Positions 26,254 through 35,276 of a DNA stretch of 64,000 nucleotides are shown piece by piece. Every line of letters begins with the position of its first letter. The stretch's first letter is position 1. This stretch comes from an uncultured Dehalococcoidia bacterium (lineage in GTDB: Bacteria; Chloroflexota; Dehalococcoidia; Lucifugimonadales; Lucifugimonadaceae): NCBI GenBank assembly GCA_958295935.1, contig OY282385.1, positions 1 to 64,000 on the forward strand, read 5' to 3'. The translations under genes and the position numbers were made by a program. The notes beneath the pieces were generated by a model. That model did not search any database. It saw nothing but the letters and a program-made list of their open reading frames with translations, and had not been told where the DNA came from.

Positions 26254-26680
26254 TCGTCACGCGAGAGGCGCGAGGCACCTGGTGACGAAGCAGATCGACT
26301 TTGCATACGGGCACCGGCTGGTCAACTATGAAGGCAAGTGCCGTTACCTCCACGGCCACAATGGCTTGCTGGAGGTGGATATCGCGGCGGATGAGCTTGA
26401 TGAGCGGGGTATGGTGGTGGATTTCGTGGACGTGAAGAGTCTGGTCAAGGGGTGGATCGACTCGAACCTCGACCACCGTATGATCCTGTACAGGGGCGAC
26501 CCTATGGTGGAGGTGTTGCGCGGGATGGATGAGCCGGTGTACGTGATGGATCACAACCCGACAGCGGAGAGCATGGCGCGGCACATATTCGCCAAGGTCG
26601 TCGAGATGGGCTTGCGCATCGTGGAGGCCAGGCTTTGGGAGACTCCATCGAGTTACGCGGCCTATCGGGAGGACGGCTAA
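26243..26680 (+). CDS. queD: 6-carboxytetrahydropterin synthase/6-pyruvoyl tetrahydropterin synthase (QueD-like)
   Basis: A 145-residue T-fold enzyme. It keeps the zinc ligands His24 (YGHRL), His37 and His39 (CRYLHGHN) and the catalytic Cys33 in the C-x3-HGH arrangement of QueD, which converts 7,8-dihydroneopterin triphosphate to 6-carboxytetrahydropterin. The later VDFVDVKSLV and LDH motifs also match. The ATG at 26243 overlaps the end of the SDR gene. QueC-like follows two bases after its stop, so the three genes are one transcription unit. queE and queF are not in this window. Confidence 0.88.
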   Translation: MPVNRHARGARHLVTKQIDFAYGHRLVNYEGKCRYLHGHNGLLEVDIAADELDERGMVVDFVDVKSLVKGWIDSNLDHRMILYRGDPMVEVLRGMDEPVYVMDHNPTAESMARHIFAKVVEMGLRIVEARLWETPSSYAAYREDG

Positions 26681-26681
26681 C

Positions 26682-27338
26682 TTGATACAGACTGCGGTGC
26701 TCACCAGCGGAGGTCTGGACAGCGCGGCGCTTCTTGCCGAGATGGCCTCGGATGGAGTGGCATGGCCGATCTACGTGGAGGCGGGTATGATCTGGGAGGC
26801 AGTGGAAAAGCGTTCGCTTGACAGGTTCATCCAGTCTTTGGGGAGTTCCTCGGTAAGGCCGGTCACTTTTCTTACGGTTCCGGTGGGGCCGCTGATTTCC
26901 GGGCACTGGAGCGTTACAGGGGAGGGCGTTCCATCTGCGGATGCTGCGGATGAAGAGATGTACATTCCGGGCCGGAACATTCTGCTCATAGGGCTTGCCG
27001 CGGTGTGGTGCAGTGTTCACGGGGTGAACCGGATCGTGATCGGGTCGCTTGGGGCGAACCCTTTTCCGGATGCCACGCCCGGTTTCTTTGCCTCTTACTC
27101 GGAGTTGCTGAGCGCCGGTCTGAACCATGCGATCACCGTAGAAGCGCCTTTTCGCGGGATGCACAAGGAGGACCTCATCCGCAGGTACGGGCATCTTCCA
27201 CTCTACAAAACGCTTACTTGCGCCAACCCAGTCGGAGAGTCCCACTGCGGGGCGTGCAACAAGTGCTTCGAGCGGCAGTCTGCATTTAGAGCGGCGGGCG
27301 TGATCGACAAGACTCCATATGCGGAGGCCGTACTATAG
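26682..27338 (+). CDS. 7-cyano-7-deazaguanine synthase-like protein (QueC-like)
   Basis: A 218-residue ATP-pyrophosphatase/adenine-hydrolase fold. The P-loop SGGLDS is at residues 9-14, the PGRN motif at 96-99, and four zinc ligands at Cys180, 189, 192 and 195 (HCGACNKC). These are the hallmarks of QueC, which makes preQ0 from 7-carboxy-7-deazaguanine. It departs from the textbook sequence in the middle (NPFPDATPGF for the usual YPDC-type motif), so a different acid substrate is possible. The start is TTG at 26682 with GGGAGGA upstream. It is translated with the QueD-like gene. Confidence 0.82.
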   Translation: MIQTAVLTSGGLDSAALLAEMASDGVAWPIYVEAGMIWEAVEKRSLDRFIQSLGSSSVRPVTFLTVPVGPLISGHWSVTGEGVPSADAADEEMYIPGRNILLIGLAAVWCSVHGVNRIVIGSLGANPFPDATPGFFASYSELLSAGLNHAITVEAPFRGMHKEDLIRRYGHLPLYKTLTCANPVGESHCGACNKCFERQSAFRAAGVIDKTPYAEAVL

Positions 27339-27417
27339 TTCTGTGACCTATACGCCAATTGCCTGACAGCGGATCAACGCCTTGGGCTCTGCGCCCCGGT
27401 CGTACTCGAGGTTTGAA

Positions 27418-28200
27418 ATGTCCGTCGAAGATAAGCCCGTGAAGCCGTCCACCGCGCCCTGGTACGTGGAGTTCTTCGAGGAGGATTACCGGGCCGCTTA
27501 CGGCTCTACGCTTACGGAGGAGCGGAGTGATGCGGAGGCGGCTTTCGCTTCGTGGGCGCTCGATCTGTCTGCCGGCCAGGAAGTGCTCGACCTGTGCTGC
27601 GGGCACGGTCGGCACGCGCTGCGCCTTGCGGCGGCCGGAATGAAGGTGACGGGACAGGACCTCAACGGGGATTACCTCGCAGAGGCTCGCGCTGCGGCTT
27701 CGGAGAAGGGCTTGTCTCTGGAGTTGGTGCAGGGGGACATGCGGGAGATCCCGTTTTCAGGCCGTTTCGATGCGGTGATCAACATGTTTTCTGCCTTTGG
27801 GTACCTGGAGTCTGAAGCCGAGGATCAAAAGGCGCTGGAGGCGGTTCACGGGGCGTTGAAGCCTGGGGGTGCGTTTCTGGTCGACCTGATCAACAGGGAA
27901 TGGGTGATTACAAACTTCGAGGAGAAGGATTGGCGGGTGGATGAGGACGGCACGACGATATTGGAGCGTCGTCGGCTCGATCTGCTGTCGAGCAGAAACT
28001 ACGTGAGTTTTTCGATCATCGGGTCTGACGGCACGCGCAGGGAGTCTTCCGGCCATCGTATGCGGCTGTACACGCTGACGGAGATGGCTGGAATGCTTGG
28101 CCGCGCGGGTCTTTTGCTGGAGAAGACTTTCGGCGACTATGACGCGGGGGCGTATTCTATAAATTCCCGGCGGATGATACTGGCGGCTAGGAAGCCGTAG
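27418..28200 (+). CDS. Class I SAM-dependent methyltransferase
   Basis: A 260-residue Rossmann-like methyltransferase. The SAM site is VLDLCCGHGRHALRLA near residue 60, with VTGQDLN (second strand acid), QGDMREIPF and a hydrophobic NMFSAFGYL segment corresponding to motif IV. The ATG has GAGG five bases upstream. It lies 79 bases after the QueC-like gene on the same strand and may methylate a pterin or deazapurine product, though this is inference from position. Confidence 0.8.
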   Translation: MSVEDKPVKPSTAPWYVEFFEEDYRAAYGSTLTEERSDAEAAFASWALDLSAGQEVLDLCCGHGRHALRLAAAGMKVTGQDLNGDYLAEARAAASEKGLSLELVQGDMREIPFSGRFDAVINMFSAFGYLESEAEDQKALEAVHGALKPGGAFLVDLINREWVITNFEEKDWRVDEDGTTILERRRLDLLSSRNYVSFSIIGSDGTRRESSGHRMRLYTLTEMAGMLGRAGLLLEKTFGDYDAGAYSINSRRMILAARKP

Positions 28201-28239
28201 ATACGCCCGGGTACGGCGGGACGTCGTGGACCTGTGGGA

Positions 28240-29277
28240 TTATTGCAGGGGCAGAGGGGGCTGAAGCCACTTGGAGGTTCTGTTGACCTGGATGGATGCC
28301 ACCCACTTCACCCATTCGAATCCTCGTCTGCCTGGGGCCACGAGCCGCAGCGGTGCGCCGTGTCCGTGGGACAAGGGTTCACCGCCCACGCGAGTCGCGA
28401 GAAGATAGTTGCGGGCTTCTTCCAGAGAGGCTCGCCTGTAGTATCCGGTGACTGACGTAAAGGTGACGCTTCGAGCGCCTTCTTCGAGAACCGCGCTGTC
28501 CAGCAGGTCTGCAACCCATATTCCGCTCCATTGTCGTTGGGCGTACCAGCCGCCGGTGCAGTCGAGAGTCGCTGTCAGAGCGTCTTCAGACTTGCGATGC
28601 GTGAGCAACTCGTTGAGTTCCAGGTCGAGCTCGTTTACTACGAGCCCGTGGATGCGTAGTCGCCAAGCGTCCGTATCAACGGGCGGGGGTCGGTCGTTTA
28701 GCCATGACGTGACGGGGAAGGCGTTTGCTCCGGCGCCGCTTTGTTCATGGGAACCGGTGAACCTTCTCGAAGATCCTTCCAGATCGATGCGCCTGAGTAC
28801 TCCCTCGTAGGCAAGCCACAGTCCGGCGCCTGCGACAGTGGCTGCGACCCATCGGATAGCGGCTCTTCGGCCGGCGTCTACTCCGACTTTCATCCTGCGG
28901 GTGTACTTGAGGGCGTGCCACACGGCTAGGGGAAGGGCGAGGCCTCCCACGAACATGTGCCAGTTGAGGCCGGTGATGCCGGCCACTCGAAAGAACCCTC
29001 CCAAGGTCCATGAGAATCCCAGGCCGATGGAGAGGACTATCAGGAATGCCAACGCAAGGGAGGCTGTTCTTGCCGCGCCGTTGGGCCGGCGTCTGAGCGA
29101 GCGGGCGACAAGCGCGACTTTCCATCCGGCGATGGCGAGAATGGCGAAGGCGCCGACGTTGTGCAGTACGATGAAGATGGCCCTGTCGGGTGAGCCGGCA
29201 ACCAGTCCGAACAGACCGGTTGCCAACTCGAACGCGAGCAGTCCGACCAGTGCGGTATTCGACCAGCTGTGCCTCAA
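28240..29277 (-). CDS. Membrane-bound sulfite-oxidase-like molybdopterin oxidoreductase with cytochrome b-like N-terminus
   Basis: A 345-residue fusion. Residues 1-160 hold four or five hydrophobic segments with His39, His107 and His121 in membrane positions suitable for b-type haem. Residues 190-345 are the oxidoreductase molybdopterin-binding domain with the molybdenum-ligand Cys240 in LDCTGGW, then GAPLRLVAPGRRGF. The family includes sulfite oxidase and YedY/MsrP-type enzymes. The start is TTG at 29277 with GGGAG upstream. Here catalytic and membrane electron-transfer parts (normally MsrP and MsrQ, or SorA and a cytochrome) share one chain. The substrate is uncertain. mogA, for cofactor synthesis, lies in this window. 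Confidence 0.8.
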   Translation of the reverse strand: MRHSWSNTALVGLLAFELATGLFGLVAGSPDRAIFIVLHNVGAFAILAIAGWKVALVARSLRRRPNGAARTASLALAFLIVLSIGLGFSWTLGGFFRVAGITGLNWHMFVGGLALPLAVWHALKYTRRMKVGVDAGRRAAIRWVAATVAGAGLWLAYEGVLRRIDLEGSSRRFTGSHEQSGAGANAFPVTSWLNDRPPPVDTDAWRLRIHGLVVNELDLELNELLTHRKSEDALTATLDCTGGWYAQRQWSGIWVADLLDSAVLEEGARSVTFTSVTGYYRRASLEEARNYLLATRVGGEPLSHGHGAPLRLVAPGRRGFEWVKWVASIQVNRTSKWLQPPLPLQ

Positions 29278-29396
29278 GAGCCTGCTCCCTAATCTGACTC
29301 CTCTTGTAGAACGACGAGGCTGGCAAGTCGGTTTACATAGGGAAAGGGTTCCCTGGTTTCATGGGGTCTTGCAGGACGCTTGCGAGAACGGGGTGG

Positions 29397-29419
29397 GGCA
29401 GGCCGTCGCTTGGCCTGCC
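29397..29419 (-). terminator. Hairpin after the hydroxypyruvate isomerase gene
   Basis: GGCAGGCC (29397-29404) and GGCCTGCC (29412-29419) form a perfect eight-base stem, eight bases beyond the minus-strand stop at 29428. No U-run follows, so termination is suggested by position rather than proven by composition. Confidence 0.5.
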
Positions 29420-29427
29420 GGACCCGG

Positions 29428-30204
29428 TTAAAGGTATTTTCTGGTCCAGCCGAGGCCGTCTTGGGTCCGGCCTGCCGGGCGGTATTCGCATCCGACCCAT
29501 CCCTCGTATCCGAGGCTGTCTACGTATGGCAGGATGAAGTCGTAGTTGATCTCTCCGGTGCCGGGCTCATTCCGGCCTGGGTTGTCTGCGAGCTGGAAGT
29601 GGTGGATGACGTCCATGTTGGCCTCTATGGTCATGGCGAGGTCACCCTCCATGATCTGCATGTGGTAGACGTCGTACTGTAGTTTGACGTTGCTCTCTCC
29701 GACGGCCTCCAGCAGGGCTCTGCCGTGGGTTGAAGTAGAGACGTATGTTCCTGGCACGTCTCGTGTGTTCAGGGGCTCTATGAGGACGGTTATACCGGCG
29801 TCGGCGGCCTGTTTGGCTGCAAACTTGAGGTTGTCCACCATGGTTTGCTCAATGGTTTCGGGTTTTACGTTTTCGGGTGCGATGCCGGCCAGACACGTTA
29901 GGCGTGAGCAGGAAAGGGTGTGCGCGTATTCGAGGGCCTTACCTACGGAGTCCTGGAATTCGCCGAGGCGATCCGGTATGCAGGCCAAGCCCCGGTCGCC
30001 TGCATCCCAGTTTCCGGCAGGGAAATCGAACAGCACCTGTTGAAGGCCGCGTGCCTCAAGTCTGTCTGCGATTGCGTCGGCTTCATAGTCGTATGGGAAC
30101 AGGTACTCGACGCCCTTGAACCCGGCGTCGGCAGCTGCGCCGAAGCGGTCTAGGAAGTCGGCCTCGTTGAACATCATGGTGAGGTTTGCGGCTAGTTTGA
30201 CCAT
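29428..30204 (-). CDS. hyi: Hydroxypyruvate isomerase family protein
   Basis: A 258-residue TIM barrel of the Hyi type, which interconverts hydroxypyruvate and tartronate semialdehyde in glyoxylate metabolism. Recognisable features are LAANLTMMFNE at the start, FKGVEYLFPYDY, the metal-binding Glu in VLIEPLNTRDVPG, LQYDVYHMQIMEGDL, and the terminal GWVGCEYRP. The ATG has GGAG eight bases upstream. It ends 46 bases after the aminotransferase stop upstream on the same strand, so a two-gene operon is likely. Related 2-oxo-tetronate isomerases (OtnI) cannot be excluded. Confidence 0.88.
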   Translation of the reverse strand: MVKLAANLTMMFNEADFLDRFGAAADAGFKGVEYLFPYDYEADAIADRLEARGLQQVLFDFPAGNWDAGDRGLACIPDRLGEFQDSVGKALEYAHTLSCSRLTCLAGIAPENVKPETIEQTMVDNLKFAAKQAADAGITVLIEPLNTRDVPGTYVSTSTHGRALLEAVGESNVKLQYDVYHMQIMEGDLAMTIEANMDVIHHFQLADNPGRNEPGTGEINYDFILPYVDSLGYEGWVGCEYRPAGRTQDGLGWTRKYL

Positions 30205-30249
30205 TTGCAGTTCTCCATTTTGGGTTTCAGGGATTGTGTGTGTTCCATG

Positions 30250-31650
30250 CTATACGCCCAGGCCGAGGTCGATAGAGACTTCGGCGATGGACTCGTCGAG
30301 TGCGCGCACTATTTCATCGACTTCGCCTCGCGTGATGCACAGCGGAGGGCCGATGGACATACTGCTCTGGTAGGCTCGGAAGATCATGGCCCGGTCGGCC
30401 ATCTTCTGCCCAATGCGTGCGCCGACGTCGGCTTCCTGCCCGAGGGGTTCCCTTGTTTCCCTGTCCTTGACCAGTTCTACTCCGAGGAATAGTCCGAGTC
30501 CTCTTACGTCTCCGATGATGTCGTGCTTGTCTTTTAGTTCTTCAAGGGATTCGAGGAAGTATTTGCCTGTTTTCTCGGAGTTGTCGACCAGATTTTCGGT
30601 TTCGAGGATTTCGATGTTCTTGAGAGCGGCTGCTGCTGCGACGGGGTGTCCTGAGAAGGTCAGGGTGTGGTTGAGTTGTCGGTTCTTGCTGTTGGGGCCT
30701 CCTGCGAATGCTTGGGCGACCTGCTCGGTGGCTATGGCGGCGCCAATGGGCAGGTAGCTGCTGACGATGCCCTTGGCAACGGTCATGACGTCGGGGGTTA
30801 CGCCCCAGTGCTCGACGGCGAACATCTTTCCCGTTCTGCCAAAGCCTGTTACGACCTCGTCGGCGATCAGTACTACTCCGTACCTGGTGCAGGTTTCGCG
30901 CAACATCGGCCAGTACTCTCCGCCTGGCACTGCGGCGCCTAGCGGGGAGGCTACGGGTTCGGCGATCACGGCGCATACGCTTTCCTCGCCGTGGAATTGG
31001 ATCAGACTCTTGACGGCTTCGGCGCACAGCGCGGCGCACTCGGAGGGTGTTCGTCCTCCAAGCTCGCATCGGTAGGGCAGAGGCTGGGGTGCGTACACCA
31101 TGCCTGGGTATGAGGGGCCGTAGTCTTCGCGATGCTGACCGGGGAGGCCTCCTAGCCACATAGTTTGTCCAAGGGCGCCGTGGTATGACCCTCGTCGGCT
31201 TATGACGATATGCCGGCCGGGGTAGCCTGTACGCTGCTGAAATGCCCTTGCCATCTTGAGGGCGCTTTCGTTGGCCTCTGAACCACCGGAGACGAAGTAG
31301 CTGCGCGTGAGATTTCCGGGCGTGATTTCGGCAAGTTTTCGGGCGAGTTTCGGCGTGGGCTCGGCCGTGGTGGTGTTGGCCATGTATGGGAGGCGTTTCA
31401 TCTGCTCATACGCGGCGTCGGCTATTTCGGTGCGGCCGTATCCTGCATGGACCGACATATATCCGCCGTTGACGTCCATCCACCACTTGCCCGAGGCATC
31501 CTTTACCCTGACGCCGCTTCCCTCCACCAGGACGTTAGGCTCCCCCGACTCTGCCATCTCGGTCCAGCCTCGGCTGTTCATCCACAGGTGGTCGATGGCT
31601 GCTCGACGCGCGTCCTCGGATGCTTCTGTCGAATGGGTCGCTGTAACCAT
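30250..31650 (-). CDS. Class III PLP-dependent aminotransferase
   Basis: A 466-residue aminotransferase of the class III group (omega-amino acids, GABA, beta-alanine, diamines). The PLP-binding Asp lies in LIADEVVTGFGRTGK and the Schiff-base Lys in TVAKGIVSSYLPIG; SGGSEANESALKMAR near the middle binds the cofactor phosphate. The ATG at 31650 is chosen for AAGGGAG seven bases upstream; the frame extends further but without a site. With the hydroxypyruvate isomerase it suggests handling of amino or hydroxy three-carbon acids, or a taurine/beta-alanine-type donor. Confidence 0.88.
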   Translation of the reverse strand: MVTATHSTEASEDARRAAIDHLWMNSRGWTEMAESGEPNVLVEGSGVRVKDASGKWWMDVNGGYMSVHAGYGRTEIADAAYEQMKRLPYMANTTTAEPTPKLARKLAEITPGNLTRSYFVSGGSEANESALKMARAFQQRTGYPGRHIVISRRGSYHGALGQTMWLGGLPGQHREDYGPSYPGMVYAPQPLPYRCELGGRTPSECAALCAEAVKSLIQFHGEESVCAVIAEPVASPLGAAVPGGEYWPMLRETCTRYGVVLIADEVVTGFGRTGKMFAVEHWGVTPDVMTVAKGIVSSYLPIGAAIATEQVAQAFAGGPNSKNRQLNHTLTFSGHPVAAAAALKNIEILETENLVDNSEKTGKYFLESLEELKDKHDIIGDVRGLGLFLGVELVKDRETREPLGQEADVGARIGQKMADRAMIFRAYQSSMSIGPPLCITRGEVDEIVRALDESIAEVSIDLGLGV

Positions 31651-31858
31651 TTTGCGGCTCCCTTTTGCGAGGGTTGGAGTTTGGGTCATCCTGAGCGTTG
31701 GCGGGGTGGTTGTCAACGCGGAACGCCGCGAGGGGCTGGGAGATCCAGATTTGCCTTTGCTTTTTGGAGATACTGGTTGGGGTTAGGGAGATTCTCATGA
31801 AGCAAGGGCGTAGAATCCCGTCAAGGACGGATCGAGCACCGGAAGGAGCGCACGCATC

Positions 31859-32875
31859 ATGAGAGTTGCAACCTGGCATGGCGGCACGCAGTTCACTGTT
31901 GACGAGGCGCCGGATCCTGTGCCGGGGCCCGGTGAGGTGCTGCTGAAGATCGACACTTGCGGCATATGCGGCACGGACGTTCACATAACGCAGGGGCTGT
32001 TTCCCGGCGACCCTCCTTCTGTGCTGGGGCATGAGTGGAGCGGAACGATCGTGGATACCGGGCTGGGGGTTGATGCGTCGCGCGTGGGTATGGACGTTGC
32101 GCCGGAGCCGAGCGCTTACTGTCTCCAATGCTGGAATTGCCGCATAGGGCGCCACTCGCGTTGCGAGCGGGCAGATCGTTGGCCTCGCAACGGCGGATTT
32201 GCGGAGTATGCGGTTCTTCCGGATCGGATCGTGCACGATCTTCCTGAGGGGCTTTCATTGGCCGATGCTGCGATGGGCGAGCCGGCTTCGGTTTGCCTTG
32301 TGGGACTGGAGCGGTGCAGAACTCCCGGCGGTTCTAACATGACGATCATCGGGGGCGGCCTCATAGGGCTGCTCACTTTGGCGTTCGCGAAGTCTCGCGG
32401 TATAGGTACGACGATCCTGTCCGATCCTGTCCGGTTCAGACGCGAGCAGGCCCTGCGCATGGGGGCCGAGTACGTTCACGATCCGGCTGACGGGCCGCTC
32501 AGGGAGATGGTGGATGAGGTGTCGGAGGGCCGCGGTGCGGACCTGGCGGTGGAGGCGGTGGGCAAGCCGGAGTTGGTCGACCTGGCGATACAGGCGGCAA
32601 GGCCGCGCGGGGAGGTGCTGATCCTGGGGGTCAGCCCGCGCGGGACCGTGATACCGAGCGATCTATTCGAGACGCAGTACAAAGAGTTGGTAATTGTGAA
32701 CTCTTTTGGTCGCGGTGATGGATACTTGCGAGCCGTCAACCTCTTGGCCAAGACCGACCTTACGGGCCTGATGGGGGATCGCTATCCGCTTGAGCGGGCA
32801 GGGGAAGCGATGGAGGCGGCTAGCAAAGTCACGTCGAAGTCTGTGAAGACGTCGATAGCGCCGCACATGGATTGA
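31859..32875 (+). CDS. Zinc-dependent alcohol/polyol dehydrogenase (MDR family)
   Basis: A 338-residue medium-chain dehydrogenase. Catalytic zinc ligands appear in CGICGTD and GHEWSG. The structural zinc site has its four Cys in CLQCWNCRIGRHSRC. The NAD-binding strand is IIGGGLIGLL. GGAAGGAG stands about ten bases before the ATG. Similar to L-threonine, sorbitol and galactitol-phosphate dehydrogenases. It precedes a Gfo/Idh dehydrogenase by about 124 bases and is probably part of the same sugar-oxidation unit. Confidence 0.88.
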   Translation: MRVATWHGGTQFTVDEAPDPVPGPGEVLLKIDTCGICGTDVHITQGLFPGDPPSVLGHEWSGTIVDTGLGVDASRVGMDVAPEPSAYCLQCWNCRIGRHSRCERADRWPRNGGFAEYAVLPDRIVHDLPEGLSLADAAMGEPASVCLVGLERCRTPGGSNMTIIGGGLIGLLTLAFAKSRGIGTTILSDPVRFRREQALRMGAEYVHDPADGPLREMVDEVSEGRGADLAVEAVGKPELVDLAIQAARPRGEVLILGVSPRGTVIPSDLFETQYKELVIVNSFGRGDGYLRAVNLLAKTDLTGLMGDRYPLERAGEAMEAASKVTSKSVKTSIAPHMD

Positions 32876-32999
32876 AGTTTCCAGCATTGCGACCCCTTTT
32901 CGACGAGGACAGTCGGAATGGAGTAGATAGTGCGGCGGCCGGTATGGGAAGGACCTGCCGGGGTCGTACTCCTTCACATAGTCACAGAGGAGTGAGGCA

Positions 33000-34268
33000 T
33001 TGACCGTTTACAGCGCGCTGGTAGGTTGCGGGGGCATGGGTCTGAGGCATGCTCATGGTTACTTTGAGCTTCGCAAGCATTTCGCCGACGTAAAGATGGT
33101 GGCGGTGTGCGATCTGCACGAGTCCGCGGCCGACTACGTGGCGTCGGCGGTGGAGGCTGCGACGGGCGACCGGCCTGCGGTGTTCACGGATTTCGATCGC
33201 ATGTTGGATGAGCAGAAGCCGCTTGACATGGTGGACATAGTTACGGACACGCGTATGCACCATGTTTTTGCCGTGAAGGCTCTGGACGCGGGTGTAAACG
33301 TTCTGACGGAGAAGCCTATGGGCATCACGGTGCGTGCGTGCCAGGCTATGCGTGCGGCTGCTGCGCGGTCTGGCAAGTCTTTGTCGGTTGCAGAGAACTA
33401 CCGGCGGGACCCGATGAATCGTTTGGCGAAGGCATTGATAGATGGCGGGGCGATTGGGGAGCCTTACTACATCTTCAAGGCTGGATTGTCCGGCGGTTCG
33501 GCTTTGATGCACGACACCGCCTGGCGCGGTCTGAAGAGTCGCGGCGGTTTTCTGATCGACGGGGGTGTTCATGAGAGCGACTTGCTGCTGTACTTCATGG
33601 GCGAGGTGGAGACTATCTATGCCGTGACGGGCCTCTTTACTCCTATGCGCAAGCGGCAGGGTGGTCTGGTTGGCAACTTGGTACCGTTCTACCAACACCG
33701 TACTGAGGACGTGTTCGCGGGGCAGTCGACCGTAGAGATAGATCAGGAGGACACGGCTTTCGCCGTTCTGCGGTTTGCCTCGGGAGCGATCGGTACGTAT
33801 GCGAGCAGCAACGCTTCGCACGGCTACCACGTTGGCGTGAACACGGTGCACGGCAGCTCGGGGACCATCCAATTGCCGCCGAGCCGGAGCGGGATCGGGC
33901 CGAGGATACATTTGGAGGGCAGGGAGGAACCTATCGAGGGCGACGACCTGCTTTCGCTGGTTCCCGATTGGGAGCTGGACGACCTGACTGCGCCTTTCTG
34001 GGACGGCGCGCGGCGGCTGTCCTCGTATGACCAGGATTTTCCTGCGACGGATCGCAAGATCATTGGGCTGGAGTATCTTGAGTTGGCGCGCGCAATCGAG
34101 ACCGGCTCTACCCTTGAGGTGGGCCCTGATACTGGTATGGAGGCGCTGGCGATCAGCTACGGCACGTTGGAATCGGGGCTGTCGGGTCAGCCTGTCAGGA
34201 TGTCGGAATTGCTTGAGGGGGAGGTGGAAGAGTACCAGTCTGAGATAAACGAATCGGCGGGGCTTTGA
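33000..34268 (+). CDS. Gfo/Idh/MocA family NAD(P)-dependent oxidoreductase (second paralogue)
   Basis: A 422-residue dehydrogenase. The Rossmann motif VGCGGMGLRHAH, the conserved Lys in EKPMGIT, and LIDGGVHESDLLLYF in the catalytic region are visible. The start is a TTG at 33000 with AGAGGAG upstream. It shares long stretches with the 8726-9979 product, including GITVRACQA and the AEN(Y/L)RRDP motif, but differs in the C-terminal substrate half. Probably oxidises a sugar or cyclitol; context is the zinc alcohol dehydrogenase. Confidence 0.88.
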   Translation: MTVYSALVGCGGMGLRHAHGYFELRKHFADVKMVAVCDLHESAADYVASAVEAATGDRPAVFTDFDRMLDEQKPLDMVDIVTDTRMHHVFAVKALDAGVNVLTEKPMGITVRACQAMRAAAARSGKSLSVAENYRRDPMNRLAKALIDGGAIGEPYYIFKAGLSGGSALMHDTAWRGLKSRGGFLIDGGVHESDLLLYFMGEVETIYAVTGLFTPMRKRQGGLVGNLVPFYQHRTEDVFAGQSTVEIDQEDTAFAVLRFASGAIGTYASSNASHGYHVGVNTVHGSSGTIQLPPSRSGIGPRIHLEGREEPIEGDDLLSLVPDWELDDLTAPFWDGARRLSSYDQDFPATDRKIIGLEYLELARAIETGSTLEVGPDTGMEALAISYGTLESGLSGQPVRMSELLEGEVEEYQSEINESAGL

Positions 34269-34360
34269 GGGCCGCGGGCAGCGCCGGGGACATAGGGGGA
34301 CGGGTGTCGGGTTGTGCGACGGTTTCGTTGCGGGAAGGGTGAAAGGTTTCCGGTGTTGCG

Positions 34361-35128
34361 ATGAAGGTTTCCCGTGGCTCGCAGATTGGTAGGGAGGTGG
34401 TGCACGTTGGGAGTACGCGATCGACGATGGATTTGGCTGCGCGCATGGCTCGTGAGGGAGCGGCGGAGGGCCTTGTGGTGTCTGCGGACGAGCAGACGGC
34501 TGGTCGGGGCAGGCATGGCAGGAACTGGGTTTCGACGCCTGGCCGGGATTTGCTGGCGTCCATAGTTTTTCGGCCTCGCCCGGCTCTGTTGCCGCAGATG
34601 CAGTTTGTCGCGGCCCTTGCGGCCGTCGAGGCAGTTAGAGTGACGACCGGAGCTTCTCCGACGATAAAGTGGCCGAACGACGTTCGGGTCGCTGGCAGCA
34701 AGGTGTGCGGAGTGCTGGTTGAGAGTTATGACGGCCCGGGCGGGCTGATCGCTATAGCCGGTTTTGGGATAAACGTACATACTTCAAGCGCCAATAGCCC
34801 TGATCTTCCCCCTGCCGTGAGTTTGTCCGAGCTGGCCGGGCGCGAGGTTGACAGGGCTGGTCTGTTGGAGCGGCTTGTGGAGAGCGCGGGGTGGTTTTAC
34901 CGGAGGGCGATGCAGGGGGAGTCTCTGCTGCGCGCGTGGTCGTCCCTGCTCGATACGACCGGCCAGTTCGTGGAGGTGCGAGCAGGCGTGGGCGGGCATC
35001 GTGAAAGCGTTGTTTCAGGAACCGCGGAGGGGGTGGATGAGCATGGCCGGCTGCTGGTTCGCGACGAGGTTGGGCGGGTGTGGCCTCTTTCGGCGGGGGA
35101 CGTCACTCTGTCTGAGACCTTGGGATGA
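34361..35128 (+). CDS. birA: Biotin--[acetyl-CoA carboxylase] ligase
   Basis: A 255-residue biotin protein ligase joining biotin to carboxylase carriers through biotinyl-AMP. The STRSTMDLA segment, the biotinyl-AMP loop AGRGRHGRNW, KWPNDV and VCGVLVES are all present. The SH3-like C-terminal domain spans about residues 205-255. There is no N-terminal helix-turn-helix, so it is the monofunctional class and not a repressor. The ATG at 34361 gives the expected start. Confidence 0.93.
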   Translation: MKVSRGSQIGREVVHVGSTRSTMDLAARMAREGAAEGLVVSADEQTAGRGRHGRNWVSTPGRDLLASIVFRPRPALLPQMQFVAALAAVEAVRVTTGASPTIKWPNDVRVAGSKVCGVLVESYDGPGGLIAIAGFGINVHTSSANSPDLPPAVSLSELAGREVDRAGLLERLVESAGWFYRRAMQGESLLRAWSSLLDTTGQFVEVRAGVGGHRESVVSGTAEGVDEHGRLLVRDEVGRVWPLSAGDVTLSETLG

Positions 35129-35276
35129 TTCCCGGGCGCGTGGTGCGCGCACTCGTCCGGCCTTATCCTTTCTCGTAAATCGAGGGTGTATCTTGCTTCT
35201 GGCATCACGTGGAGTTCTTGGAGCGGAACGGTGAGGGGCCAGGAAATTGGCGGCCATGGGCCGAGAGGAGGAAAGT

